Of a DNA stretch of 51,701 nucleotides, positions 8,080 through 17,382 are shown piece after piece. The notes below the pieces were generated by a model, which worked only from the letters and a program-made list of their open reading frames with translations, searched no databases and was not told where the DNA came from. This DNA is from an uncultured Eubacteriales bacterium (GTDB lineage Bacteria > Bacillota > Clostridia > Oscillospirales > Acutalibacteraceae). Each line of letters starts with the position of its first letter. Position 1 is the first letter of the stretch. Position numbers and translations under genes: made by a program. Location: positions 1 to 51,701 of the forward strand of contig CASFBL010000015.1 of the NCBI GenBank assembly GCA_949292775.1, written 5' to 3'.

Positions 8080-10282
8080 ACCCAAAACCCAAACACCGAA
8101 TACAACAGATAACCAACCGGCAGCGATGCCGGAAGCCAACACGGCAACGGAGAAAAGCATTCAACCGCCGGCTTCGGCTCCGACGGAGAACAACGGCAAT
8201 GCGAAAGCAACCGCAGAGACTCACGAAGCCAATACGGGAAATGAGGCGCCGCCCGCCGCAGAAGCAAAAACAGAACCGTCTGCAACGACTGAAAAACAGA
8301 CGGAAGCAACAAATAGCTCGGGCACGGCGCCGACACCTGCCGAAAGTTCAGCCGCAAATCCTTTGCTGACCGTTCCTGCAAACGGCGCACCGCCCTATTG
8401 GGGAACTGCGCCGAAAATCCAGACGCTTTCCATGCGTGTGCGTGAAGCCGTTTTGAAAGCCGACAACGGTCACAAGTCGGTCGGTCTGTTTGCCGGCGCG
8501 CTTGTCATTTGTTTGTTTTTGGCAAACACGCTTTTAAATACCGGCGGCGCGGGCTTTTTCTTCCCGTTTTGTGTGGTGCTTTTATACGGTTTGTTTTATG
8601 CGTTTACGGGCTTCGACAAGCTTTGGGAAAGCCGCGAAGCGCTCGCCATGCAGATATTCATTTTCCTGCTTTCTTTGGGCTTTTTGTATAATCAGGAACG
8701 CTTGACCAACACCGTTACTTTTCTGACTTTGCTTGCTGCAGTGCCCATTCACCTGATGTATTGCACCGGCAAAAGCGACCCCGTAGAAGACGGCGCGCGC
8801 GTCATTCGCAAAGCATTTTTAGCGGTGTTCCCTTATACATTCGGCAATTTCGATGTGCCGTATAAAAAGCTTTTCAAAGGTGTGCGCCGCGGGTCAAAAG
8901 GGCAGGGCGTTCTGTTTACCGTTATCGGGCTTCTCTGCACCATTCCGTTTCTTGTGATTTTGACCCTGCTTTTCAGCAATGCCGATTTTGCATTTGCCCA
9001 AAGCCTTTCCAATTTAACATCTTATTTTTATGACCTGCCTGTTGCCAAAATCATCGGCACAATATTACTCGGTGTTTTCATGACCGTTTACATTTTGCCA
9101 CTGTTTTTTGCGCTGGATGCAGATTATCCCCAGCCCGAAGCGGGCGGCAAGCGTAAAGGCATTTTGCCGAACGCCGCGGTCACGGCATTTTTGGCGGTGC
9201 TCATCGCGCTCGAAGTCTATTTCTCCTATTTTCAGGTGCGTTATTTGTTCTTAAACCTCGGCACTTTGCCGGAAGGTACGAGTTATGCTGAATATGCGCG
9301 CAGCGGCTTTTTTGAAATTGCCGCGGCAACGCTTTTAACCATGGCACTGATCTTCGCGGTCGCGGTGCTCACCCGCCGCGATGAAGAAGAACAGTTGCCC
9401 TTGCCCGTTCGTCTGCTTCTGACGGTGTTTTCCGCCTGCGTCGCGCTGATGTTCGCGTCCTCTTATTACCGGATGCTTATGTATATGGACGCTTATTCCA
9501 TGACCATCCGCCGCGTCGGCGTCTGCTGGTTGATGGCGTTGATGCTTGCCGTTTTAATCGGTGTTATCATCTATATTTGGAAGCCGGACTTCGCTTTAAC
9601 GCGCTACACGATTTTTACCGTGCTCGTCTTTGTCCTCGCGCTGAACTTGATGCACCTCGGTGCCACGGTCTCAAAAAATAATGTGGACCGCTATTTTAAA
9701 GAGCAGGAAGCGGAAGTGAAAACCGGCTATCAGCTGGATACAGATTATCTCTATACGCTCCTGCCTGCGTCTGCGCCGGATCTCGCGCGTTTGCTGGAAA
9801 CTTCGGATTACGCAAGCTATGACCTTCGCGTAACGCTCAATGATATTTCCGAACAAGAACAATCGTGGCGCGCGTGGAATTATGACTGGTATCATGCGCA
9901 AAAGGTCTGTGCCGCCGTTGAAGAACCCAAAAATCTGTGGGTAGTATTGCAGGTTGGCACACAGGTGCAAACACCGGTTTATGCTTTAAATTTTGAAATG
10001 AGGCAAGGCAACGAAATCTTAGCAAGCGGTCGAATCGAAAAACCGGACGGCAGCGCTTTTTTGCCGGGCGACCGCATAGAAATCAATTACGCGGACTTCT
10101 CGCCCATTTCGGCAGAGCAGGATTTGAACTTTTATAGTTTCCGCTTCGAAGCGGTGCTGGAAAATAATAAATGTGTGACGGCGGATGCCTTGGTGTATGA
10201 CCCTTATACAGAAGACGGTCGATTGTGGCTGACCCTTATACCCAATGACGCAAACGACTATTTTACCGTAAGAGTCGGATAA
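8066..10282 (+). CDS. DUF4153/DUF4173-like multispanning membrane protein
   Basis: A 738-residue protein. Residues 1 to about 115 are a low-complexity, probably disordered cytoplasmic region rich in Ala, Thr, Glu, Pro and Asn. Then come roughly 12 membrane segments (about residues 130-550) and a C-terminal soluble part of about 180 residues. The polytopic part, with SYAEYARSGFFEI and the nearby TRRDEEEQLPLPVR loop, resembles DUF4153/DUF4173 proteins, whose function is unknown. ATG 8066 lies inside the end of the regulator gene and follows GAGGTG at 7 nt. A terminator follows. The family call is moderately certain; the function is not known. Confidence 0.65.
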   Translation: MENFEPKTQTPNTTDNQPAAMPEANTATEKSIQPPASAPTENNGNAKATAETHEANTGNEAPPAAEAKTEPSATTEKQTEATNSSGTAPTPAESSAANPLLTVPANGAPPYWGTAPKIQTLSMRVREAVLKADNGHKSVGLFAGALVICLFLANTLLNTGGAGFFFPFCVVLLYGLFYAFTGFDKLWESREALAMQIFIFLLSLGFLYNQERLTNTVTFLTLLAAVPIHLMYCTGKSDPVEDGARVIRKAFLAVFPYTFGNFDVPYKKLFKGVRRGSKGQGVLFTVIGLLCTIPFLVILTLLFSNADFAFAQSLSNLTSYFYDLPVAKIIGTILLGVFMTVYILPLFFALDADYPQPEAGGKRKGILPNAAVTAFLAVLIALEVYFSYFQVRYLFLNLGTLPEGTSYAEYARSGFFEIAAATLLTMALIFAVAVLTRRDEEEQLPLPVRLLLTVFSACVALMFASSYYRMLMYMDAYSMTIRRVGVCWLMALMLAVLIGVIIYIWKPDFALTRYTIFTVLVFVLALNLMHLGATVSKNNVDRYFKEQEAEVKTGYQLDTDYLYTLLPASAPDLARLLETSDYASYDLRVTLNDISEQEQSWRAWNYDWYHAQKVCAAVEEPKNLWVVLQVGTQVQTPVYALNFEMRQGNEILASGRIEKPDGSAFLPGDRIEINYADFSPISAEQDLNFYSFRFEAVLENNKCVTADALVYDPYTEDGRLWLTLIPNDANDYFTVRVG

Positions 10283-10286
10283 AGAA

Positions 10287-10318
10287 AAGCGGCGCAAGAA
10301 TTTCTTGCGCCGCTTAAT
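10287..10318. terminator. Terminator shared by the DUF4173-like and PFL genes
   Basis: AAGCGGCGCAAGA pairs with TCTTGCGCCGCTT, with T-rich sequence on both sides, between convergent genes. Confidence 0.88.
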
Positions 10319-10334
10319 TTTATTGTGTTTTCGT

Positions 10335-11690
10335 TTAGTTTTTCAGACTTTGAATCGGCGCCGGAATCCGCCCGCCGCGGTGAATGAATTTCGCAGGGGA
10401 GGCGGTGTTGAGCGCCATGACCGGGCCATAGCCCAAAAGTCCGCCGAAGTTTAAGGTGTCGCCGATTTTCTTGCCGATGGCGGGAATCACACGCACCGCG
10501 GTGGTTTTGGAGTTGACCATACCAATGGCGGCTTCGTCTGCAATAATACCGGAAATCACTTCTGCGCTCGTGTCGCCCGGAATGATAATCATATCAAGAC
10601 CGACCGAGCAAACCGCAGTCATCGCTTCCAGCTTTTCAATCGAAAGCGTGCCGTTTTCTGCGGCGGCAATCATGCCCGCGTCTTCTGAAACCGGAATAAA
10701 TGCACCCGAAAGTCCGCCGACATGCGACGACGCCATAACGCCGCCTTTTTTGACCGCGTCATTTAAGAGCGCCAAACAGGCCGTCGTGCCGTGTGCGCCG
10801 CATTGTTCAAGACCCATTTCTTCCAAAATGTGGGCAACCGAATCGCCGACCGCCGGTGTGGGTGCCAAAGACAAATCGACAATGCCGAAAGGCACGCCAA
10901 GGCGTTTTGCGGCTTCTTTGGCGACGAGCTGACCGACACGGGTGATTTTAAACGCGGTTTTCTTGACCGTGTCCGCAACATCGGTAATATTGCCGTCCGG
11001 AATTTTAGAAAGCGCCGCGCGCACAACGCCGGGGCCGGAAACGCCGACATTGATGACGCAGTCCGGCTCGCCAGCACCGTGGAATGCACCCGCCATAAAC
11101 GGGTTGTCCTCCGGCGCGTTGCAGAAGACCACAAGCTTTGCAGGGCCGATACAGCCGTTGTCTGCGGTTACTTCTGCGGCTTCGCGGACAATTTTGCCCA
11201 TGGTTGCGACCGCGTCCATGTTGATGCCCGCTTTTGTAGACCCAATGTTGACGCTCGAGCAAATGTGCTCGGTCACGGCGAGCGCTTCGGGAATGCTTCG
11301 AATCAGCGCTTCGTCGCCGGCTGCAAAGCCTTTTTGCACCAGCGCCGAATAGCCGCCGATGAAGTTCACGCCGACAGTCTGCGATGCTTTTTCAAGCGTT
11401 TTTGCATATAATACCGGGTCGCCGCCGCTTGCGGCTACAAGCATGGCAATCGGCGTCACGGCAATGCGCTTGTGGATAATCGGAATGCCGTATTCTTTTT
11501 CGATGTTTTCGCCGGTCTTTACCAAGTGCTCGGCCTGGCGGCAGATTTTTTCATACACCTTGTCACAGGAGGTATGAATGTCCGAATCCGCACAGCTTAA
11601 CAGGGAAATGCCCATGGTGATGGTGCGGATGTCGAGATTTTCCTCCCGAATCATGTTGATGGTTTCGAGTATGTCGTGGGTGTTGATCAT
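10335..11690 (-). CDS. PFL family protein (UPF0210, DUF711)
   Basis: A 451-residue member of the UPF0210/DUF711 family, related in fold to pyruvate formate-lyase-type barrels, with no proven reaction. The start [14 protein letters not shown] and the blocks [45 protein letters not shown] and the C-terminal NRGGRIPAP-like end ([15 protein letters not shown]) match the family at full length. It is the second gene of a two-gene operon behind an ACT-domain protein (26-nt gap), the usual pairing in Firmicutes, which suggests amino-acid-responsive control of this protein. Confidence 0.9.
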   Translation of the reverse strand: MINTHDILETINMIREENLDIRTITMGISLLSCADSDIHTSCDKVYEKICRQAEHLVKTGENIEKEYGIPIIHKRIAVTPIAMLVAASGGDPVLYAKTLEKASQTVGVNFIGGYSALVQKGFAAGDEALIRSIPEALAVTEHICSSVNIGSTKAGINMDAVATMGKIVREAAEVTADNGCIGPAKLVVFCNAPEDNPFMAGAFHGAGEPDCVINVGVSGPGVVRAALSKIPDGNITDVADTVKKTAFKITRVGQLVAKEAAKRLGVPFGIVDLSLAPTPAVGDSVAHILEEMGLEQCGAHGTTACLALLNDAVKKGGVMASSHVGGLSGAFIPVSEDAGMIAAAENGTLSIEKLEAMTAVCSVGLDMIIIPGDTSAEVISGIIADEAAIGMVNSKTTAVRVIPAIGKKIGDTLNFGGLLGYGPVMALNTASPAKFIHRGGRIPAPIQSLKN

Positions 11691-11716
11691 AACCGTAAAT
11701 TCCTCTTTACTTTTGA

Positions 11717-11986
11717 TTAGATTCTGTGCATGGAGTTAAAAATATCCTCGTGCATAGCGTTTACGGAAAGGTTCATTTCTTCCCCGAGTGCCTTGGCTTC
11801 GTCTGCAAGCGCAGTAAACGGAATGTTGCATTTGGACACATCCGCCAGCATGATCATGCAGAACATGTCCTGTAAAATGCTTTGCGTGACCTCGATAATG
11901 TTGACATTGTGCTCGGCGCACATGGCGGAAATTTTTGCAAGAATGCCGACGGTGTCACGACCGACGACGGTAATGATTGCGCGCAT
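11717..11986 (-). CDS. ACT domain-containing protein (UPF0237)
   Basis: An 89-residue stand-alone ACT domain. The N-terminus [20 protein letters not shown] with [12 protein letters not shown] is the ligand-binding edge of ACT domains, and [21 protein letters not shown] is the family's C-terminus. Stand-alone ACT proteins bind small molecules, often amino acids, as dimers. ATG 11986 follows GGAGG. It precedes the PFL-family gene in one operon. Confidence 0.9.
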   Translation of the reverse strand: MRAIITVVGRDTVGILAKISAMCAEHNVNIIEVTQSILQDMFCMIMLADVSKCNIPFTALADEAKALGEEMNLSVNAMHEDIFNSMHRI

Positions 11987-12135
11987 AAAAAAGTCCTCCC
12001 TGAAAATGTTGCCAATATCATAGCATACTTTTAAAAGAATTTACAGGGGAAAATAAAATTTTAAGAAAAAACAGTATTCTGCGGCTTGAAAATATGGTAT
12101 GATATATAAGAATCCGAAAGCGAAGGGGCAAGACT

Positions 12136-12948
12136 ATGTATCAAAGAAAACTGGATTTGCATGTGCACACCGACAATTCTCCCGACGGCAACCACACCGC
12201 CATGTTCATCTGCGAAAAAGCAGAGTTTGACGGTATGCGTGCCATTGCGTTTACAGACCATTGCGAAGTGGACAGCTTTAAAGAAGAATCTTACGACAAG
12301 CGCGTGCAGCAGGCGTATTTTGAGATGACCAAAGCCCAGCTTGCCTTTCGCGGCAAGGTGCTTGTTTTGCGCGGCATAGAGCTCGGTCAGCCGCATTATA
12401 ACGCGCCGCTTGCCGAGCAGATTTTAAGTGCCAGAAAATATGATGAGGTCATCGGCTCTGTACATAACCTGCGCGACCGTCAGGATTTTTATTTTATGGA
12501 GAGCTTTGACGAATCCTCCGTGCATGCGCTGCTGACAGAGTATTTTGACGAAATTATAAACCTGCTCGAATGGGGCAACTTTGACATTTTGGCGCATCTT
12601 ACCTATCCGCTTCGTTATTTTTACGCGAAATCCGGCATATCCGTAGATATGCGAGATTATAAAACGCAGGTTGACGAAATTCTGCGCCTGACCGCCCAAA
12701 AAGGCAAGGCGCTCGAAATCAATACCGCGGGGCTTCGCCAGCCCATTGGCAAGCTCTCGCCGGAAGCGGATGTTGTCCGGCGGTTTAAAGAGCTTGGCGG
12801 CGAATATGTGACCTACGGCTCTGATGCGCATTACGCCGAGGATATCGGCAAGGGCATGGATGTCGCCTTTGATGTCATGCGGCAGGCGGGCTTTGAGGAA
12901 TTAACCTTCTTCCAACAGAGAATCCCGCTGAAAATGCCGATCGAGTGA
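12136..12948 (+). CDS. PHP-domain histidinol-phosphatase-like protein
   Basis: A 270-residue PHP-domain metal-dependent phosphoesterase of the HisJ/HisK type. Metal-binding motifs are LDLHVHTDNSPDG (residues 7-19), FTDHCE, the glutamate in RGIELGQP, GSVHNL, and the C-terminal YGSDAHYAED. These fit histidinol-phosphate phosphatase, which makes histidinol in histidine synthesis, but no other his gene is nearby, so a different phosphoester substrate is possible. It lies 29 nt upstream of ispE in the same direction. Confidence 0.82.
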   Translation: MYQRKLDLHVHTDNSPDGNHTAMFICEKAEFDGMRAIAFTDHCEVDSFKEESYDKRVQQAYFEMTKAQLAFRGKVLVLRGIELGQPHYNAPLAEQILSARKYDEVIGSVHNLRDRQDFYFMESFDESSVHALLTEYFDEIINLLEWGNFDILAHLTYPLRYFYAKSGISVDMRDYKTQVDEILRLTAQKGKALEINTAGLRQPIGKLSPEADVVRRFKELGGEYVTYGSDAHYAEDIGKGMDVAFDVMRQAGFEELTFFQQRIPLKMPIE

Positions 12949-12977
12949 CTTTTGGGGTGTAAAAGAAAGGAAAGACT

Positions 12978-13853
12978 ATGAAAGTTAAAGCGGCCGCAAA
13001 AATCAATTTGATGCTCGATGTGCTCGGCACGCTGCCCGACGGGTATCACAGCCTGTTTATGATTATGCAGTCGGTGGATTGCTGCGACACGGTGGAAGTG
13101 AACCTTGCAAAAACCAAAGATGCGGGCATTTCAATCCGCACGGCGGACGAACGCGTCCCGAAAGATGAGCGCAACATAGCTTTTAAGGCGGCGCAGGCGT
13201 TTTTTGAAGCGACAAAAGCAGAGAATCCCGGCATCGAAATCGCAATCGAAAAGAAAATTCCGATGGCGGCGGGGCTTGCCGGCGGCAGTGCGGACGCGGC
13301 GGGCGTGCTTTACTGCCTTAATACAATATTTAAAACCGATTTGCCGCTGTTAGAACTTGCGCGCATCGGGGAGCGTGTCGGGGCGGATGTACCGTTTTCG
13401 CTCATCGGCGGCACGGCGCTTTGCATGGATAAGGGCGGTGTTATTGCGCCGCTTCGGCCGCTTCAAAACTGTTCCGTGCTTTTGTGCAAGCCGGATATGG
13501 GCGTTTCCACAGTCAGCGCCTATAAACTGATTGATTCTGCGCCGCGCATTCGCCATACCGACAAAAACGCCATGCTGTATGCGATGCATAACAGCGATTA
13601 TAAGCTGCTGTGCGAAAAGGCGGATAATGTTTTCGAACAGGTCGTCGAGGTACCGAAACGCCCGTATATTAAAGGCATTATGCGTGAATACGGCGCAGAT
13701 TTGACGCTGATGAGCGGCAGCGGCCCGACGGTGTACGGCTTGTTTTCCGATGCACAGTCAGCAGAAGCGTGCGCCAATATGCTTCGTCGGGATTTTCGCG
13801 AAGTGTATGTTTGCGCGCCTGTTGAGCACGGGATTGAAGTGATAGAGCTATGA
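12978..13853 (+). CDS. ispE: 4-diphosphocytidyl-2-C-methyl-D-erythritol kinase
   Basis: A 291-residue GHMP kinase that phosphorylates CDP-methylerythritol in the non-mevalonate isoprenoid pathway. The N-terminus KAAAKINLMLDV and DGYHSLFMIMQSV are IspE-specific; the ATP-binding loop is PMAAGLAGGSADAAG (about residues 95-109); LMSGSGPTVYGLF is GHMP motif 3. Full family length. AAAGGAAAG precedes the ATG. The stop overlaps the start of a small membrane peptide gene (ATGA). Confidence 0.95.
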   Translation: MKVKAAAKINLMLDVLGTLPDGYHSLFMIMQSVDCCDTVEVNLAKTKDAGISIRTADERVPKDERNIAFKAAQAFFEATKAENPGIEIAIEKKIPMAAGLAGGSADAAGVLYCLNTIFKTDLPLLELARIGERVGADVPFSLIGGTALCMDKGGVIAPLRPLQNCSVLLCKPDMGVSTVSAYKLIDSAPRIRHTDKNAMLYAMHNSDYKLLCEKADNVFEQVVEVPKRPYIKGIMREYGADLTLMSGSGPTVYGLFSDAQSAEACANMLRRDFREVYVCAPVEHGIEVIEL

Positions 13854-13987
13854 AAAACCGATATGCGGCTTTTTTGCTTGCGGCGGCGTTCCTGATTTTA
13901 GCGATTTTTATTTTATTTTGGTTGTTTTCAGATAACCGTGTGCAGATGCATACCTTGCCGCCGGAATACAGCGTGCAGGCGCGGTAA
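13850..13987 (+). CDS. Small single-span membrane protein, 45 residues
   Basis: A short open frame that starts inside the ispE stop (ATGA overlap at 13850-13853) and ends TAA at 13985-13987. It begins MKNRYAAFLLAAAFLILAIF and has one hydrophobic span (about residues 6-26) with Lys/Arg before it and a polar tail ending SVQAR. That topology and the overlap argue for a translated membrane peptide with its tail outside. It precedes the patatin-like gene by 22 nt. No family is recognised. Confidence 0.6.
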   Translation: MKNRYAAFLLAAAFLILAIFILFWLFSDNRVQMHTLPPEYSVQAR

Positions 13988-14009
13988 TTTTGGGACTTGA
14001 GGTGATCGT

Positions 14010-15146
14010 ATGAGACCATATGGGTTGATATTGGCTGGCGGCGGCGCAAAGGGCGCTTACCAAATCGGCGCGTGGCGCGCGCTGCGGGAACTTGGAATTA
14101 CCTTTGAAGCGATTGCCGGTGTGTCTATCGGCGCGATTAACGGTGCACTGATTGCACAAGGCGACTATGACCGTGCTGTGGAGCTTTGGAGCAGCGTCGA
14201 GGTCAAAAGCGGCATCCAGATGGATACAGAACTGCGCGAACCGGAAAATCTGTTCAGCTTTTCCAACCTGCCGCAGATCTTCCGCGAGGTTGTCCGCAAC
14301 GGCGGCGTCGATGTTACGCCGGCGCGCAATCTGATTGCCGAGTACGTGGACGAAGAAAAGGTGCGTGCATCCGGCATTCCGCTTGGGCTTGTCACCTTTC
14401 AGCTTTCTTCCATGAAACCGGTCGAAGTGTTTTTAGACGAAATGCAGGAGGGCCTTTTGGTCGATTACCTGATGCTTTCCGCGCGGTTTCCGGGCCTTCA
14501 CAACCAAAGCCCGGACGGTGCAAAATATTTAGACGGCGGGGTTTATGATAATGCGCCCATCGGTATGCTGCGCGACCGCGGCATCAACCGGTTTATCGTT
14601 TTAGACATTTCCAGCATGAAAGGCGTCGGGCATAAAGCGGAGTTTTCCTGTGCGGAGTTTGTCTATATCCGTCCGAACGACCCCAAGGAACTCGGCGAAG
14701 CGTTTGAGTTTGACAAGTCCATGACTGAAATGCGTATGGAAATGGGCTATCTGGATACCAAAAAAGCGTTCGGTCTGCTTTCGGGCAATCGTTATTATTT
14801 CCGTCCGAAAGAATATAAGCTGATGCAGGCAAAATATGGCTACCGTGTTTGTGCAGAACTGGAAGAGTTTGCCGAGGAATGCGGGCTGGAACGCCTAACA
14901 GTCTATACAAGCCGGCAATTCATGCGCGCGCTGCTTGCGGCATATGATGCGCAGACCAAAGAGAAAGAGCCGGAAGGGGAACTCGAGGAGTTCACACGCT
15001 CGATTTTGAAAGCGGCGCAGCCGTTGCTAGAAAAGGCGCCGGAAGAGCTTGTCCGTAAGTTCCGCGGCAAGAAGCGTAAAAAACCTTACGCCGATGCGAT
15101 TGCCGCAATAGAGAGTTTTCGCCAAAGCCGCACCTTTGGCTCATAA
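14010..15146 (+). CDS. Patatin-like phospholipase family protein
   Basis: A 378-residue protein with a patatin domain in its N-terminal half. The oxyanion loop is GGGAKGAYQIG (residues 10-20), the nucleophile serine is S39 in GVSIGAING, and the dyad aspartate is D175 in YLDGGVYDN. These make it a likely intracellular or membrane-associated acyl hydrolase acting on lipids. The C-terminal about 130 residues are helical and charged (EELVRKFRGKKRKK) with no known domain. GAGGTGAT precedes ATG 14010. The 3' end overlaps the convergent lipoprotein gene by 6 nt, and no terminator is visible there. Confidence 0.88.
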   Translation: MRPYGLILAGGGAKGAYQIGAWRALRELGITFEAIAGVSIGAINGALIAQGDYDRAVELWSSVEVKSGIQMDTELREPENLFSFSNLPQIFREVVRNGGVDVTPARNLIAEYVDEEKVRASGIPLGLVTFQLSSMKPVEVFLDEMQEGLLVDYLMLSARFPGLHNQSPDGAKYLDGGVYDNAPIGMLRDRGINRFIVLDISSMKGVGHKAEFSCAEFVYIRPNDPKELGEAFEFDKSMTEMRMEMGYLDTKKAFGLLSGNRYYFRPKEYKLMQAKYGYRVCAELEEFAEECGLERLTVYTSRQFMRALLAAYDAQTKEKEPEGELEEFTRSILKAAQPLLEKAPEELVRKFRGKKRKKPYADAIAAIESFRQSRTFGS

Positions 15147-15656
15147 TGTCGTGCAGAACAAAGAAAGATACTGCTCGCCGGAAAAGACGGCGTATTGCCG
15201 GTCCTCATATTCTCCGGCATAACCGAAATCTGTGAAATGCAAGTTTTCGGCGGCGATTCCCGCTGCCTGAACCCCCGTGAGCGCTTCCTCAGGATTTTGA
15301 GCTGCGGTGAGTACCGAGACGAGTTCGACATAGGTTTCAAACAGTGCTTGTTGTGCGGCTTCGTCAAACGCCGCATCTTCCGGAATTACTGTCAGCTGAA
15401 ACCCGGTAACGGTTTCAGTTTCGTCCACGGTAACGGAAAGCAGCGCGGTGTGCCCTGTGCAAAACGCAAATTCCGTGTTGTATTCCTTGGCGGTTTCCTC
15501 GTCTTCTTGAAAGAGCGCCCCGGCATTTAACAGGTCTTCCTCTTGAAGCGCGTTGAAACGGTCGAAGAATGCAAAAATGTCTATGCTTTCCTGCCTTGTG
15601 CAGGCACAGAACAGGACAAGCGTCAGCAGCAGCGCGGTGCACTTCAAAACTCGCAT
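15141..15656 (-). CDS. Predicted lipoprotein of unknown function
   Basis: A 171-residue protein with a lipoprotein signal: MRVLKCTALLLTLVLFCACT has a lipobox ending at cysteine 19 (FCAC). The mature part is acidic and has no recognised domain; the centre has beta-strand-like segments (HTALLSVTVDETETVTGFQL). ATG 15656 follows GGAGGG. It is transcribed away from the MacA-like gene; a palindrome at 15671-15689 lies just upstream of its ribosome-binding site. It overlaps the patatin gene tail to tail by 6 nt. Confidence 0.7.
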   Translation of the reverse strand: MRVLKCTALLLTLVLFCACTRQESIDIFAFFDRFNALQEEDLLNAGALFQEDEETAKEYNTEFAFCTGHTALLSVTVDETETVTGFQLTVIPEDAAFDEAAQQALFETYVELVSVLTAAQNPEEALTGVQAAGIAAENLHFTDFGYAGEYEDRQYAVFSGEQYLSLFCTTL

Positions 15657-15670
15657 ACAGTTCCCTCCGT

Positions 15671-15689
15671 TGTTAATGTTTTATTAACA
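15671..15689. promoter_or_regulatory. Inverted repeat between lipoprotein and MacA-like genes
   Basis: TGTTAAT and ATTAACA form a perfect 7-bp inverted repeat around GTTTT, 15 bp upstream of the lipoprotein start and 110 bp before the adaptor gene. A plausible operator for one or both divergent units. Confidence 0.4.
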
Positions 15690-15798
15690 TTTTCTTCATA
15701 AAAATATATGGCAAAAATTGTGAAAATATTATAAACTATGCTTTGTGAAATGAATCAATATTGAAGCAGATTTGCAACACTTGGAAAGCGGTGATGTT

Positions 15799-17370
15799 TT
15801 GTTTAAGAGAATCAAAAACTGGTCTCGAAAAAAACAGGCGTTTGTTTTTATCGGCGGCATTGTGCTGTTGGCGCTGATTATCACGGTGGTCTATGCCAAT
15901 TTTAAGCCGGAAGACTTGCCGGAATATCAGGTGGAAACCGTTGCCCGCGGCGACATTCAGTCTACTTTTGATACGCAGGGCGTTGTGGAATCCGGCAGTA
16001 CAGAAACTTTTACAGCAGCGAGCGGCGTCCGTGTGATGAGCGTTGATGTTAAGGTCGGCGATCATGTTACGGCAGGGCAGCAGCTTGCGGCTTTTGATGT
16101 TTCCACACTTGATGCGCAGCTTGCCGCTTACAAATCGGCTTATGATAAGGCAAAAGCGTCTTACGACAAATCTGCAAAAAGTGTTTCTGACGCGAAAACC
16201 AATTTAAGCTCTGTCAACAGCCAGATTACCACGGTGGAAAAAGAAATTGCCCAGCTTCAAAAAGAAGTGGAAGTGGCTGAAAACACGCAGGTCTCTTTGC
16301 CGGACGGCGCCGCGCTTACCGAAGAACAGCTTCAGGAATTGATGCAGCAACTTGCAAGCGGCGGCATGTCGCAGGCACAAATCGAAGAAATCGTTGCAGC
16401 AATTCGTGCACAGGCAGGGCAGGTTAACATTGCAGAAGCGATTCAGGATTCTGCGGCGGCCAAAAAACTGCAGTTGACGCAAAAGCAGGCGCAGCTGGCT
16501 TCGCTTCAAACCCAGCAGACCTTGTATGAAGCACAGCAGGATACAACGATTGCAGACCTGTATAAATCTGTTATGGAGCAAAAATCCAAGGAATATGAAG
16601 ACTATAAAGCGATTGTGGATTCGCTGAAAAACGGCTGGAAAGCGGCTGCGGACGGTATCGTTACCGAAGTTAATCTTGTTGCCGGTGAGGTGTTTGCGCC
16701 TAAAACCGAAAGCAACAGCAATGTGGATTTGTCCTCTATCATGTCTATGGCGTCCGGCAACAGCGATGTCGCCGGGGTTCTGTCTGATATTTTCTCCACC
16801 ACATCCGGCAGCGATACAGGCGTCGGTACCGGCATCGTAGTGGAAAATTACGGCGATTTTTATGCCAGTTTCACAGTCGGCAAATATGATTTGCAGGATT
16901 TGAAAGTCGGTCAGAAGGCAACAGTCATTTCGCTTGACAAGACTTATGATGCAGTGGTAACTTATGTCAGCGCAACGGCAAATTCGACCTCCGGCTTTGA
17001 TATCAGTTCCATTACTTCTTCGCTTACCGGTGGTTCTTCCTCTTCAACTAACAGCGCGCCGGTGCAGGTGCAGATTATGAACCCCGATGAAAAAATCGTG
17101 CTCGGCTTTGATGTGGATGTTAAAATTGACACCGAAAAGCTCGAAGATGTCGTGCGCATCCCGGTGGAAGCGGTCACCTCGTCAGAAGGGGAAAATTGCG
17201 TTTTCGTTTACGACCCGGAAGAAAAAACCGTTTCTAAGCGCACGGTGGAACTCGGTATCGGTTCCGATACCTATTATGAAGTCACCAGCGGGGTTTCCCT
17301 CGGCGAACAGATTATTCTGAATCCGAAGACCGCTTTGCAGGACGGCGATAAAATCGCAGTGAAATCGTAA
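15799..17370 (+). CDS. MacA/HlyD-type periplasmic adaptor subunit
   Basis: A 523-residue membrane-fusion adaptor. It has an N-terminal membrane anchor (residues about 12-33), a lipoyl/barrel-sandwich half (FTAASGVRVMSVDVKVGDHVTAGQQLAAFD), a long coiled-coil region (about residues 105-270, rich in Ala, Lys, Gln, Glu), the second lipoyl half (WKAAADGIVTEVNLVAGEVF), a Ser/Gly-rich linker and a C-terminal beta-barrel (VRIPVEAVTSSEGENCVFVYD). Frames are open upstream; TTG 15799 is preferred because GGTGAT sits at the right place. It is followed 12 nt later by a MacB-type permease, so the two are partners. No outer membrane is expected in this organism. Confidence 0.85.
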   Translation: MFKRIKNWSRKKQAFVFIGGIVLLALIITVVYANFKPEDLPEYQVETVARGDIQSTFDTQGVVESGSTETFTAASGVRVMSVDVKVGDHVTAGQQLAAFDVSTLDAQLAAYKSAYDKAKASYDKSAKSVSDAKTNLSSVNSQITTVEKEIAQLQKEVEVAENTQVSLPDGAALTEEQLQELMQQLASGGMSQAQIEEIVAAIRAQAGQVNIAEAIQDSAAAKKLQLTQKQAQLASLQTQQTLYEAQQDTTIADLYKSVMEQKSKEYEDYKAIVDSLKNGWKAAADGIVTEVNLVAGEVFAPKTESNSNVDLSSIMSMASGNSDVAGVLSDIFSTTSGSDTGVGTGIVVENYGDFYASFTVGKYDLQDLKVGQKATVISLDKTYDAVVTYVSATANSTSGFDISSITSSLTGGSSSSTNSAPVQVQIMNPDEKIVLGFDVDVKIDTEKLEDVVRIPVEAVTSSEGENCVFVYDPEEKTVSKRTVELGIGSDTYYEVTSGVSLGEQIILNPKTALQDGDKIAVKS

Positions 17371-17382
17371 GGCGGTGAGGCG

